Both the position numbers and the translations under genes were made by a program. The notes beneath the pieces were generated by a model. The model did not search any database. It was not told the DNA's origin and worked only from the letters and a program-made list of their open reading frames with translations. A stretch of 43,894 bases of DNA from Streptomyces antibioticus. GTDB lineage: Bacteria; Actinomycetota; Actinomycetes; Streptomycetales; Streptomycetaceae. The stretch spans positions 1 to 43,894 of the forward strand of contig NZ_KQ948437.1 of assembly GCF_001514065.1 (NCBI RefSeq), in the 5' to 3' direction. Each line of letters opens with the position of its first letter. The first letter of the stretch is position 1. Shown piece by piece: positions 23,517 to 31,360 of this stretch.

Positions 23517-24149
23517 ATGCCCAAGGGCGATAAGTACGGTCAGAACGTTCAGTATCCAGTTCTCGCCGACGTGCCGAACATCGAAACGGCACTGTCAACG
23601 CTGGTAAACGGCATCGTCCCGCAGGTTGTCTTGCGTTTCGAGAACGCCAACGCCCGTGCGGCGACACTCACCGGAGCCTCAAAGCCCGTTCCCGGGATGA
23701 TTACCTATCTCATCGCGGAGGACCGGTGGGAGGGACGTCAGGGTGACGGCACGTGGTTGCTGTTGTCCGATGGTCCGTGGCAACCGTTGACCTACAAATC
23801 GGGCTACACCGCGAACGGCGGTTCTCCCGGCTGGAGGAGAAAGGCGGGAGGCGGAATCGAACTCCGCGGTCGAATCCAGCGAAGCAATTCCGGATCTCTG
23901 GTCGACGACGGAACGGTCACGCCGTTCGCGTCCATCCCCGCGGCTGTAGCGCCCGCAGCGCTTCGCTACTACATCGCCCCGTCGAAACGCATCACCACCG
24001 ACGGCGTCTCGCGCTACACGGCGCGCGTCGAGATCGACAGCGATGGACTCATGTCCTACACGTGCGAAGCCGGCGGCGGAGTCAGCAACACCGGTAGCCC
24101 CGGATGGTTCGGACTCGACGGAATCATGTTCAGCCCCGCCGGCGACTGA
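23517..24149 (+). CDS. Minor tail / fibre-like protein
   Basis: A 210-residue protein. The N-terminus MPKGDKYGQNVQYPVLADVPNIETALSTLVNGIVPQ is the usual attachment segment of actinophage tail fibres. The C-terminus is beta-rich and Gly-rich (YTANGGSPGWRRKAGGGIELRGRI) as in receptor-contact domains. GAAGGGG lies close to ATG within a hairpin. A terminator follows before the lysin gene. Confidence 0.75.
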   Translation: MPKGDKYGQNVQYPVLADVPNIETALSTLVNGIVPQVVLRFENANARAATLTGASKPVPGMITYLIAEDRWEGRQGDGTWLLLSDGPWQPLTYKSGYTANGGSPGWRRKAGGGIELRGRIQRSNSGSLVDDGTVTPFASIPAAVAPAALRYYIAPSKRITTDGVSRYTARVEIDSDGLMSYTCEAGGGVSNTGSPGWFGLDGIMFSPAGD

Positions 24150-24171
24150 CGCCCACACCACAAGACATTCA

Positions 24172-24197
24172 CGCCTCGCAGCAGCGGGGCGCTTTTT
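24172..24197 (+). terminator. Terminator before lysis genes
   Basis: CGCCTCGC/GCGGGGCG (eight pairs, one G-U) with loop AGCA followed by CTTTTT, a classic factor-independent terminator. The endolysin ribosome site comes only about ten bases later. Confidence 0.85.
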
Positions 24198-24219
24198 CAT
24201 GCCCTGGAGGGGATCACGC

Positions 24220-25128
24220 ATGGGTGAGATCTGGATCAAGGAAGCGGAGCGGCTGGGCGACGGCAGCATCGGCGGCGCGATGGACACGCCGGGCAACCCC
24301 GGCCGTGTCGTCTGGCACACGACGGAGAGCGGGCAGGGTGACAGCTCCTTCAACGCCGTCGGTAAGTACCTGATCACCATCGGCGCGGAGCCGCACATCC
24401 TCTACGACCCGACGACCGACCGTCTCGCGCAGTACGGACCGCTGAACGAGAGCGCCCGTGCGCTGAAGAACGACGGGACGACGAGGACGAACCGCACGGG
24501 CAAGGTGTGCATTCAGATCGAGGTGCTCGGTCGTGCCGGCTCCCCGTTCACGAAGACCTGGAAGCCCGGTCCGAACTTCAAGGCGCTCATGCGGGCTATC
24601 CGTTCGTGGGGCGTCCCGGACGTCTTCCCCATGGGTGCTCTGGCGTCGCAGTACGGCGACCCGGCGGCGAAGCGGACCCGGTCGACGTGGCTGACGAAGG
24701 GTGGCCACTACGGGCACTGCAACGTCCCGGGCAACGATCACTGGGACCCGGGGAACATCGACAAGGCCGCACTCTTCGCTGCGGCCCCGGTGACCTCGAC
24801 GCCGAAGCCGACGCCCCCGAAGCCGTCCACCCCGACGAAGCCCGTCGTCTCCGTCGCGCACCTGAACGCCGCGCGGCGGAAGGACATCCCGGCCCCGACG
24901 GGTCACACCACCTACAAGACGGAAGTCGACGTCGTGGAGGAAGCCCTCGTCGCTGAGGGGCTCCTCGAAAAGCGCTACGCCGACGGCTCTTGGGGGACCA
25001 AGACGGACGACGCGTACAACGCCTTCCGCCGACGCATGGGCTACAAGGGCGACGAGGCGAAGGGCGCCGTCGGTCTGGAGTCCCTGAAGAAGCTCGCCGC
25101 CCGCCGCAACTTCACGGCGAAGGCTTGA
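24220..25128 (+). CDS. Endolysin: N-acetylmuramoyl-L-alanine amidase with C-terminal wall-binding domain
   Basis: A 302-residue lysin. The N-terminal amidase_2/PGRP-like domain has VVWHTTES (zinc His near residue 31), IQIEVLGRAG and HYGHCNVPGNDHWDPGNID (later zinc ligands near residues 163-175). A Pro/Thr/Lys-rich linker (about 187-210) joins a peptidoglycan-binding-type helical domain (VVEEALVAEGLLEKRYADGSWGTKT...). It cuts the bond between MurNAc and the stem peptide at lysis. GGAGGGGATC fixes the ATG; the open frame upstream is not coding. No lipid-layer esterase (LysB) is present, consistent with a host lacking a mycolate layer. Confidence 0.93.
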   Translation: MGEIWIKEAERLGDGSIGGAMDTPGNPGRVVWHTTESGQGDSSFNAVGKYLITIGAEPHILYDPTTDRLAQYGPLNESARALKNDGTTRTNRTGKVCIQIEVLGRAGSPFTKTWKPGPNFKALMRAIRSWGVPDVFPMGALASQYGDPAAKRTRSTWLTKGGHYGHCNVPGNDHWDPGNIDKAALFAAAPVTSTPKPTPPKPSTPTKPVVSVAHLNAARRKDIPAPTGHTTYKTEVDVVEEALVAEGLLEKRYADGSWGTKTDDAYNAFRRRMGYKGDEAKGAVGLESLKKLAARRNFTAKA

Positions 25129-25427
25129 GCCCCGAAGTCCTCGTTTCGCTGATCACGGCCGCATCCGTCATGGGTGCGGCCCTGATCGCGGCTATCCCCG
25201 CGCTCCTCACCCTCCAGCGCCGTACGACTGGCGCCGTGGAGGCAGAGGGATCGGCCACGCGAACCGCACTGGACGCCATAGCGGAGCAGCTCAACACCCG
25301 CATCAACGACGTGCGTGACGACATCGACGACATCCGCGAGCACGTCACGGAGGTCCGCGCCTGGCAGGCCGGCCACGACGCCGAACACCTGTTGCTCGGA
25401 CGCCCGCAGAGAGGCGACACCACATGA
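25125..25427 (+). CDS. Membrane protein, holin candidate
   Basis: A 100-residue protein with one N-terminal membrane helix (VLVSLITAASVMGAALIAAIPALL) and a charged coiled-coil tail (AIAEQLNTRINDVRDDIDDIREHVTEV). TTG overlaps the lysin stop codon (TTGA), so it is coupled to the endolysin. This shape resembles DUF2746-type membrane proteins next to actinophage lysins. A holin or holin-regulator role is inferred from context. Confidence 0.7.
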   Translation: MSPEVLVSLITAASVMGAALIAAIPALLTLQRRTTGAVEAEGSATRTALDAIAEQLNTRINDVRDDIDDIREHVTEVRAWQAGHDAEHLLLGRPQRGDTT

Positions 25428-27826
25428 CCATGCCCGCAGGCATCGCAACCGTGACCCTGACGGGTCGCTACGTCCGCCCGGACGGCACCCCGTTCGCAGG
25501 CAACGTCACCTTCTCCGCCCCGGAGTACGTGCGTATCCCTGGCGCCGACACGACGGCCGGCGGCTCCGTCACGGTGGCGCTCGACACGACGGGCGCTTTC
25601 TCCGTTGTCCTCATCGCGACGGACAACGAGGACGCCCGCCCCATCAACTTCACGTACCAAGTAGAGGAAGCGCTCACGGGCGTTGCCTCCCGGACGTATC
25701 ACATCGCCCTTCCGCAGGCGACGGGGACGATCAACCTTGCGGACATCGCCCCGGCGGTACAGAGCGACGGCGAGTACCTCCTCGTCTCTGGCCCCGCGGG
25801 GAAGACGATCCTGAACGGAACGGGCGCTCCCTCCGCCGGAACGGGCGTCGACGGCGACTTCTGGATCGACACGGCCTCGTGGACGATCTACGGCCCGAAG
25901 GCGGGCGGGACGTGGCCCTCGGGTCACTCTCTGGGCTCCGGTGGCGCAGTGTCGAGCGTCAACGGGAAGACGGGCGCCGTCAACTTGGTGGTTGCCGACA
26001 TCACCGGAGCCGCCTCGTCGGCGAGCGTGACGTCCGCAATCTCGTCGGCCATCAGCGGTGAGGTGACCCGAGCTGACGGGAAGTACCTGTCGAAGGAGGG
26101 CAACCTCGCCGACCTAACGGACCCGGCGACGGCACGCGCCAACCTCGACGTCACGCCCGCCACCATCGGCGCACTGACTCCCGCAGCGGCCAACGCCGCG
26201 TACGCGCCGATCGGTAAGGCCGACACGGGTGACTGGGTCTTCAACGTCAAGGCTGCTGCCTACGGCGCCGTGGGCGACGGTAAGGTCCGGACGGACGGCG
26301 CCATGACCTCCGGCTCCGCGGTACTGACGTGCTCCACCTCCGCCCCCTTCACGGCGGGCGACGTCGGCAAGCGCGTCATGGTGAAGGGTGCCGGCCCGAC
26401 GGGCGTTACGACCTTGACGGGCACGATCTCCGCCTTCACCTCGTCGACGAGCGTCACGCTCTCCGCGAGCGCCTCGACGACGGTGACCAACGCGGTCGTC
26501 CTGTGGGCGACGGACGACACGACGGCGATCCAGAACGCGATCAACGACGCCGTGACGTGGGCGACGGCGAACGGTGGGGCAGCGCGCGTCTTCATCCCGA
26601 TCTCCTCCGGCTTCTACGGCATCGGTGGAGCGCTAGTCACTGGCGGAGCGACGAAGGGCAACGCGCAGCTCACCATCCCTGTCGTCGCGGACACGGCGCG
26701 GAAGATCGTGCTGACGATCGAGGGCGCGGTCAACGGCGCCGGAGTCCAGCACTGGAATCAGACGGTTCCGCAGCTGTCCGGCTCGTGCCTCGTCAGCTTC
26801 GGCGTCTTCGCCTCGACGGGCGCACAGTCGGCGTCGATCACGGCGAACGCGAACCCCGTGGTCCTCGGGGCGGCGAACCAGGCGGGAGGCTACGGTGTCG
26901 CACCGGGCGTGTTCTCGAACATGCTCGTGAGCATCCGGAGCCTGTCGATCGTCACGGCCTACAGCTCGTACGGCCTGACGTATGGCGCGGTTGACCTCTC
27001 CGGCGTGGCGAACGCATCGATCGAGGACTTCGCCTACGGAACGACGGGCGTTGTGGCGACGGGCGATTACGCGTCGGTCAACGGCTTCGCGACGGGGCTC
27101 AGCGCGGGTCTCCTCCTGCCGGCGAACGGCAATAACGACAACGTGGTTCTGCGGAACGTCACGTGCCACGGTGGCTACACCTACGCGATGTTCGTGACGG
27201 AGCACTGCACCCCGGAGTTGGTGAGGATTCTCTACTCCTGGAGCGCTCTGTGCATCACGGGCGTCTACCGAGGAGGCGTCGGCGCGACGCACGCCTTCAA
27301 GATCGGTCAGATCTCCATCGAGGTGTGCACGAACCTGGTCCACATCTTCGGGACGGGCTCCGACTCGAAGGGCGTGTTCCTGGACATCGACCAACTCGAC
27401 ACGGAGACGAGCCTCCCCGTCTTCAAGGACGACAACTCCGGCGCCGGGCTCTCGACGGCCCGGGGGACGATCAAGCTGACGGGACTCTACACGGTCGCCA
27501 ACATCGCCACGGCGGGCGGCTACCCGACGGGCCTGCGCATCATCGACGGGCAGAACCCGGAGGGCATCCGGACCCTGAACTCCACCGCGACGGTGCGCAT
27601 CACGGATCGCGTCCTCCTCTGCGACACGTCGAGCGCAGGCTTCACGGTGAACCTGGTGAGCGCGGGCAACACCGCGTGCGAGTTCGTCTTCAAGAACACC
27701 GGGACGAACACGCTGACCCTCGACGGCGCCGGCGCGGAGACGATCGACGGCAGCGCGACGAAGACGGTCGCGGCTGGAGCGTCGGTGCGGCTCGTCCCGT
27801 CCGGCGGGGCTTGGTACTCCGTCTGA
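25424..27826 (+). CDS. Tail fibre with pectate-lyase-like beta-helix
   Basis: An 800-residue protein. The N-terminal attachment domain (IATVTLTGRYVRPDGTPFAGNVTFSAPE) and linker GAVSSVNGKTGAVNLVVADITGA are typical of actinophage fibres. The segment AAAYGAVGDGKVRTDGA followed by DDTTAIQNAINDAV (from about residue 275) marks a pectate-lyase-3 type right-handed beta-helix. Such fibres bind or cut surface polysaccharide. ATG overlaps the previous gene by four bases. Placement after the lysin is common in this phage group. It is a candidate host-range determinant. Confidence 0.83.
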   Translation: MTMPAGIATVTLTGRYVRPDGTPFAGNVTFSAPEYVRIPGADTTAGGSVTVALDTTGAFSVVLIATDNEDARPINFTYQVEEALTGVASRTYHIALPQATGTINLADIAPAVQSDGEYLLVSGPAGKTILNGTGAPSAGTGVDGDFWIDTASWTIYGPKAGGTWPSGHSLGSGGAVSSVNGKTGAVNLVVADITGAASSASVTSAISSAISGEVTRADGKYLSKEGNLADLTDPATARANLDVTPATIGALTPAAANAAYAPIGKADTGDWVFNVKAAAYGAVGDGKVRTDGAMTSGSAVLTCSTSAPFTAGDVGKRVMVKGAGPTGVTTLTGTISAFTSSTSVTLSASASTTVTNAVVLWATDDTTAIQNAINDAVTWATANGGAARVFIPISSGFYGIGGALVTGGATKGNAQLTIPVVADTARKIVLTIEGAVNGAGVQHWNQTVPQLSGSCLVSFGVFASTGAQSASITANANPVVLGAANQAGGYGVAPGVFSNMLVSIRSLSIVTAYSSYGLTYGAVDLSGVANASIEDFAYGTTGVVATGDYASVNGFATGLSAGLLLPANGNNDNVVLRNVTCHGGYTYAMFVTEHCTPELVRILYSWSALCITGVYRGGVGATHAFKIGQISIEVCTNLVHIFGTGSDSKGVFLDIDQLDTETSLPVFKDDNSGAGLSTARGTIKLTGLYTVANIATAGGYPTGLRIIDGQNPEGIRTLNSTATVRITDRVLLCDTSSAGFTVNLVSAGNTACEFVFKNTGTNTLTLDGAGAETIDGSATKTVAAGASVRLVPSGGAWYSV

Positions 27827-27844
27827 GATTCCTGACAGCCCCGC

Positions 27845-27873
27845 GTCACATCCCCTCTCGATTCCCCCATTAC
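27845..27873 (+). promoter_or_regulatory. Promoter-like motif, copy at the dNMP kinase gene
   Basis: GTCACA, 17-base spacer ending in TTCCCC, and CATTAC. The spacer and boxes match the copies at 31297 and 37707. Here CCCCTCTC and GAGAGGGG (27852-27859/27883-27890) also form a hairpin around it, so the motif lies inside a possible terminator for the tail fibre gene. Confidence 0.55.
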
Positions 27874-27898
27874 CGGGGTACAGAGAGGGGAGAGGGAC

Positions 27899-28498
27899 GT
27901 GAACCTAGGAATCATCGGCCGCGCACGGAGCGGTAAGGACACGGCGGGGAAGTTCTTCGTCGACGGGCACGGGTACAGGCGCCTCGCCTTCGCGGACGCG
28001 TTGAAGGAAGCGGCGCTGAAGGTGAACCCGGTTGTCGCGGCGTTCATGACGGTCGACTCCGGCGGTAGCAACGTGGGTACTTCCCGGCTGTCGAGCCTCA
28101 TCACGGGGCAGGGATGGGAGGCTGCGAAGGCGTACCCCGAGGTCCGCCGCTTCCTCCAGGAGCTTGGCTCCGCCATGCGAGCCGTCGACCCGGACATCTG
28201 GATTCGCCCGGTACTGGAGAAGGCGATCGAGGCCAACGACGCAGGCGTCCCGGTCGTCGTCACCGACGTCAGGTACGAGAACGAGGTGGAGGCGTTGAAG
28301 CGCGCGGGCTTCCGTCTCCTCCACATCAACCGCCCCGGCATCCCGCAGCTCGACCACGAGTCGGAGCGACTGGGCCCGGAGGCGGCGCACTACCTCGTCC
28401 AGAACGACGGGGACCTCCCGCATCTGGGCGAGCAGCTCGAACGCATCTGGGACGAGATCCACGCCATCGAGTCCGCACGATTCGCCATGAAGTTCTAA
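27899..28498 (+). CDS. Deoxynucleoside monophosphate kinase
   Basis: A 199-residue P-loop kinase: MNLGIIGRARSGKDTAGKFF (P-loop, residues 5-16), FADALKEAAL, RRFLQELGSAMRAVDPDIWIRP and VVVTDVRYENEVEALKRAGF match phage dNMP kinases such as T4 gene 1. It would phosphorylate dNMPs to dNDPs and feed DNA synthesis. GTG is preceded by GAGAGGGGAGAGG. It is separated from the late genes by a promoter-like motif. Confidence 0.87.
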   Translation: MNLGIIGRARSGKDTAGKFFVDGHGYRRLAFADALKEAALKVNPVVAAFMTVDSGGSNVGTSRLSSLITGQGWEAAKAYPEVRRFLQELGSAMRAVDPDIWIRPVLEKAIEANDAGVPVVVTDVRYENEVEALKRAGFRLLHINRPGIPQLDHESERLGPEAAHYLVQNDGDLPHLGEQLERIWDEIHAIESARFAMKF

Positions 28499-28510
28499 CG
28501 AGAGGCACTC

Positions 28511-28753
28511 ATGAACCCGCTGATCACGTACCTCCAGATCGTTGCCCTCCGCGCGAAGGCGAAGGTCCAGGCGTTCGCCACGCAGGAGCCCGTACGGCTG
28601 CGGGCGGCTCTGACGTCGCTGGTCCTCGCTGCGGCCGTCGTCTTCCCCTCGGTCAACGCCGACGTGGCGGAGACGGTCGGAGCCGTCGGAGTCGTCGCGC
28701 TCCCGATCCTCGTCGGGGAGTCGGCCCGGTCGAAGGTAACGCCGACGAAGTAG
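28511..28753 (+). CDS. Small membrane protein
   Basis: An 80-residue protein with two hydrophobic helices (LTSLVLAAAVVFPSV and VGAVGVVALPILVG) and charged ends. It starts 12 bases after the dNMP kinase stop codon with GAGAGGC upstream and is followed by a terminator. The topology would suit a second holin, but nothing proves that role. Confidence 0.7.
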   Translation: MNPLITYLQIVALRAKAKVQAFATQEPVRLRAALTSLVLAAAVVFPSVNADVAETVGAVGVVALPILVGESARSKVTPTK

Positions 28754-28759
28754 TACCTG

Positions 28760-28792
28760 AGCCCCCTGGTTCCTCGGAGCCCGGGGGCTTTT
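28760..28792 (+). terminator. Terminator with attached ribosome-site cassette
   Basis: AGCCCCC/GGGGGCT stem, 16-base loop, TTTT. It is followed at once by GGCGTAGGAGGAGAG, the ribosome site of the next gene. The same terminator plus GGCGTAGGAG cassette recurs at 33916 and 39718. Confidence 0.82.
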
Positions 28793-28807
28793 GGCGTAGG
28801 AGGAGAG

Positions 28808-29419
28808 ATGGATCTGAGTGACAGCAGTGTTCGGCGGCGCATAAACCGACTCCTGTGGGAGCAGCGGGCAGGAGTGAAGATCTGCAACGCGTGCTTCAAG
28901 GTGAAGCGCCTAACGGACTTCAACGTTCGGAGCGGCGTACGCGACGGTCGCCAGCTGAAGTGCGCTGCGTGTGGGATACGGACCAACAGAGCCCGGTATG
29001 AGGAGAAGCGCGAGCACTGCCGGAAGGTCAACGATGCGTGGCGGGAGTCCAATCCCGCTGCGTACAGAGCCAACAACAGAGCGCAGGCCTCCAGACACCG
29101 GGCTATAAAGCGAAACGCCACGGTCGAGTCCTTCACTGCACGGGACCTCCGCCACGACTGGGAAGAGTACGACCTCTACGAGTGCTTCTTCTGCGGCGGC
29201 TCCCTCGTCGACGGCTACGAGGTGGAGCACTTCTACGCCTTGTCGAAGTATGGGCCGCACGCCCTCTTCAACCTCGTCCCCTCATGCATACCGTGCAACC
29301 GCGGAGCCGGCGGGAAGGGGACGAAGGAGCCGTGGGGTTACCTGCGGGAAGCCCTGGCAGAGCAGGGCGTCGACCTGGACGCCGCAATCGCCATCCTCGT
29401 CAGCCGCGAGCGACCGTGA
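28808..29419 (+). CDS. HNH endonuclease with N-terminal zinc ribbon
   Basis: A 203-residue protein. The N-terminal CNACFKVKRLTDFNVR...CAAC motif is a zinc-ribbon common in homing-type HNH proteins. A basic helical spacer follows. The nuclease core is ECFFCGG...DGYEVEHFYALSKYGPHALFNLVPSCIPCN (residues about 130-165, with EH...N...CxxC). Free-standing HNH genes often behave as homing endonucleases that spread between phages. GGAGGAGAG gives a strong ribosome site. Confidence 0.85.
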   Translation: MDLSDSSVRRRINRLLWEQRAGVKICNACFKVKRLTDFNVRSGVRDGRQLKCAACGIRTNRARYEEKREHCRKVNDAWRESNPAAYRANNRAQASRHRAIKRNATVESFTARDLRHDWEEYDLYECFFCGGSLVDGYEVEHFYALSKYGPHALFNLVPSCIPCNRGAGGKGTKEPWGYLREALAEQGVDLDAAIAILVSRERP

Positions 29420-29478
29420 CCCCGGCAAAGTCCTGATGGATACGCCTCACAGACAGAAAGCGTTCACTCCGTAACCGA

Positions 29479-29546
29479 GTGACGAGCCTCACATCACCGG
29501 TATAGACCTGAGCCCCCGTGTCCCATCTGGGATGCGGGGGCTTTTT
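29479..29546 (+). terminator. Terminator with a possible promoter in front
   Basis: AGCCCCCG...CGGGGGCT stem with extra TCCCA/TGGGA pairing, followed by TTTT (29511-29546): a strong terminator. Just before it, GTGACG-N16-TATAGA (29479-29506) resembles a promoter whose start would fall inside the hairpin. The terminator is solid; the promoter is weakly supported. Confidence 0.75.
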
Positions 29547-29558
29547 GCATTTTCAGGA

Positions 29559-29576
29559 CCGTAAAACGACTCACGG
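29559..29576 (+). promoter_or_regulatory. Operator-like repeat, copy 3
   Basis: CCGTAAAACGACTCACGG lies nine bases before the -35 box of the leaderless promoter that follows. This is the most suggestive position of all six copies for direct control of a promoter. Confidence 0.55.
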
Positions 29577-29584
29577 ATGGCTAG

Positions 29585-29612
29585 TTGTACCGGTCGACAT
29601 GCCCCCTATACT
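29585..29612 (+). promoter_or_regulatory. Leaderless SigA-type promoter
   Basis: TTGTAC, 16-base spacer, TATACT. Six bases separate the -10 box from ATG29619, so the start of transcription should coincide with the start codon. The spacing is the same as at the other leaderless promoter (4525-4553). Confidence 0.68.
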
Positions 29613-29618
29613 CCGCGC

Positions 29619-30242
29619 ATGCCGACCTCACCCGGCCCGCTACTGGCAGCGCTCTCCGCTCTATGGGAGCGGCTACGCGCAGAAGTACCGGAGCTACCAC
29701 CTGTTAGGCCCGTTGTCTCGCCGACCACGAGACTCGCGGACCATCGTCCCCGTTGGTCGAGGGACGACGAAGGCCTCCTCACTGGCCTCGTCGTCACTGG
29801 GCAGGTTGCCCAAGAGGGACCGGAAGCAGTTCTGGAGACCGTCCTCCACGACGCCGCGCATGTACTGAACTGGCTGCGTGGCGTCAGCGACACCACGATG
29901 AACGGGGTGTACCACAATCAGAGCTTCCTCACGGCCGCGGAGGAGGTAGGGCTCGTCTGGCCGGACGGCGCGGAGAGGGTGAAGGGGAAGGGATTCCCTA
30001 ACCCGGTCCTGAGCGACGCAGCGAGGAAGAGACACGCCCCGGATCTACTCGCCTTAGAAGAGATCATCCCGCTCGTCCTGCCGCACCTGGAGCTTCCGTC
30101 GACGTCTCGCGCCGGCCGCACGGACCGACTGTCGATGTCCTGTAGCTGCACTCCGCCGCGGAAGTTCAGAATCGGTCGCACCGTCGCAGCTCAGGGGCCG
30201 ATTATCTGCGGAGTGTGCGGGGAGCCCTTCAAGGCAGAGTGA
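29619..30242 (+). CDS. SprT-like zinc metalloprotease-like protein with variant active site
   Basis: A 207-residue protein. LETVLHDAAHVLNWLRGVSDTTMNGVYHNQSFLTAAEEVGL (about residues 83-123) matches the zincin core of SprT-like proteins of actinobacteria, which normally read HExxH; here it is HDAAH. A C-terminal zinc-ribbon CSC...CGVCGEPF (about 175-203) is also typical. ATG29619 is chosen because the promoter -10 lies six bases upstream; there is no ribosome site. The conservative Glu-to-Asp change may lower or abolish catalysis. It lies before a candidate repressor gene, so an ImmA-like role in prophage induction is possible but unproven. Confidence 0.68.
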   Translation: MPTSPGPLLAALSALWERLRAEVPELPPVRPVVSPTTRLADHRPRWSRDDEGLLTGLVVTGQVAQEGPEAVLETVLHDAAHVLNWLRGVSDTTMNGVYHNQSFLTAAEEVGLVWPDGAERVKGKGFPNPVLSDAARKRHAPDLLALEEIIPLVLPHLELPSTSRAGRTDRLSMSCSCTPPRKFRIGRTVAAQGPIICGVCGEPFKAE

Positions 30243-30247
30243 TCAAG

Positions 30248-30313
30248 TACAGAGGTTTTACTGTAAGGTCGCCCTAAGAGCAGTGTTTCACGCTACCCTC
30301 GGGAACGGTAGCG
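30248..30313 (+). promoter_or_regulatory. Leader with inverted repeat and hairpin before the candidate regulator
   Basis: TACAG (30248-30252) and CTGTA (30261-30265) form an operator-like inverted repeat. CGCTACC/GGTAGCG (30291-30313) forms a seven-pair hairpin about 25 bases before the next start codon. No convincing -10/-35 pair is seen. The layout suggests local control of the following gene. Confidence 0.42.
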
Positions 30314-30338
30314 CCCCTATGACGTCGGAGAGGTCGGG

Positions 30339-31118
30339 ATGAGTTCACAGGAGATTGTGCGTCAGGCAGGCGCCAGTCACACCCTTAAGTGGGCGAGCTC
30401 CGCCGACCTCCCCACGCTGGAGCTGGAGGACATCGAGCATGAGGATCAAGCGCTCCTCATTGCTCGTGGCTCCGCATACGTCAAAGAGGTCGTGCGGATC
30501 GAGGACGCGACGACCACACTGAACCGGAACATTGCCGTCGTCCTCCTGGCGCTGCGCAAGCAGCTCGATGACTTGACGGGGAAGTCGCACGAGTACCGTC
30601 AGCTAGCCGCGCAGGTGTACTCGGTGGTGCCATCTGACGACAGGACGCGCGTCCAGGCGAACGTTCGCTACCACATGAGCAATGTCCTGCGGCGCAATCT
30701 GACGCCGCGTGAACTCCGTCGCGCCGGACTTCAGCCCACGTCGGCGCTGGAGCGGCAACAGGACACACGCGCGACGCAAAAAGCCCTCGTGACGGCAGCA
30801 AAGATCATCGCTATCCCGGACGCTGAGCTCGTGTCGGAGCCCGCCGAGCCGAAGAAGACGCCCGGACGGAAGCCCAAGGGCGGCGAGGTGAAGCCCGCCA
30901 CGGCTGCACTCCTGTCGGGCGCGGAGGTGAAGGCGACGGCCGACCACCTCCGACTCGCCGGCGCTGCGCGGAGCATCCTGTCCCAGATGCGCCCGGACGT
31001 CATCGAAACGGACATGACCGATGGGCAGCGTGCCAAACTGGACGAGGAGCTCGCAGCCATCTCGAAGGCGATCGCTGAGCTGCGCAAGCACACCCGAAAG
31101 TCCAGGTCAGCGCGCTAG
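30339..31118 (+). CDS. Candidate immunity repressor / DNA-binding regulator
   Basis: A 259-residue, highly charged, mostly helical protein. The central part NRNIAVVLLALRKQLDDL...YRQLAAQVYSVVPSDDRTRVQANVRYHMSNVLRRNLTPRELRRAGL could hold helix-turn-helix segments. The middle has a basic linker EPKKTPGRKPKGGEVK, and the C-terminus is a coiled coil. It sits between a leaderless protease-like gene and a palindrome-bearing early promoter region, where temperate actinophages keep immunity genes. GGAGAGGTCGGG gives a ribosome site. The DNA-binding and repressor role are inferred; a replication-linked role is also possible. Confidence 0.5.
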   Translation: MSSQEIVRQAGASHTLKWASSADLPTLELEDIEHEDQALLIARGSAYVKEVVRIEDATTTLNRNIAVVLLALRKQLDDLTGKSHEYRQLAAQVYSVVPSDDRTRVQANVRYHMSNVLRRNLTPRELRRAGLQPTSALERQQDTRATQKALVTAAKIIAIPDAELVSEPAEPKKTPGRKPKGGEVKPATAALLSGAEVKATADHLRLAGAARSILSQMRPDVIETDMTDGQRAKLDEELAAISKAIAELRKHTRKSRSAR

Positions 31119-31168
31119 CTCCCCTCCTCGTCAGCCCGCATCCTCGTCCTCCCGCCAGGACAGAACGT

Positions 31169-31239
31169 CAAACCAACCCCCTATTTTCAACTTCTCTCTA
31201 ACGCGTTAGGAAGAAATTGAAAGTGGGGGGTTAGTTTGG
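31169..31239. repeat. AT-rich palindrome, copy 2
   Basis: Arms of about 34 bases around ACGCGT. The left arm begins CAAACCAACCCCCTATTTTC; the right arm ends TGGGGGGTTAGTTTGG. It is more symmetrical than copy 1 at 1863-1934. The two copies have the same outer sequence, while the inner halves match in inverted order. A promoter-like motif follows 57 bases later. Confidence 0.75.
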
Positions 31240-31296
31240 CGATTCGGCACGCAGTTTGACCGACGGGGAGGAGGCGGAAGTTCCTCGACGGCTCGC

Positions 31297-31325
31297 GTCA
31301 CATCGGTGCTCGATTCCCCCATAAC
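31297..31325 (+). promoter_or_regulatory. Promoter-like motif before the exonuclease operon
   Basis: GTCACA, 17-base spacer containing CTCGATTCCCC, CATAAC, then CACTGTGT. It is nearly the same as the copy at 37707. TGTGTC/GACACA can form a small hairpin in the leader. Probably an early phage promoter. Confidence 0.6.
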
Positions 31326-31360
31326 CACTGTGTCAGCAAGAGAGCGACACAGGAGGCCGA

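Noticed and set aside
24043-24219. Longer N-terminus for the endolysin
   Set aside because: It would run through the tail protein and a classic terminator; GGAGGGG before ATG24220 decides the start.
25125-25427. Certain holin assignment
   Set aside because: One membrane helix and lysin coupling are suggestive only; other small membrane genes nearby could serve.
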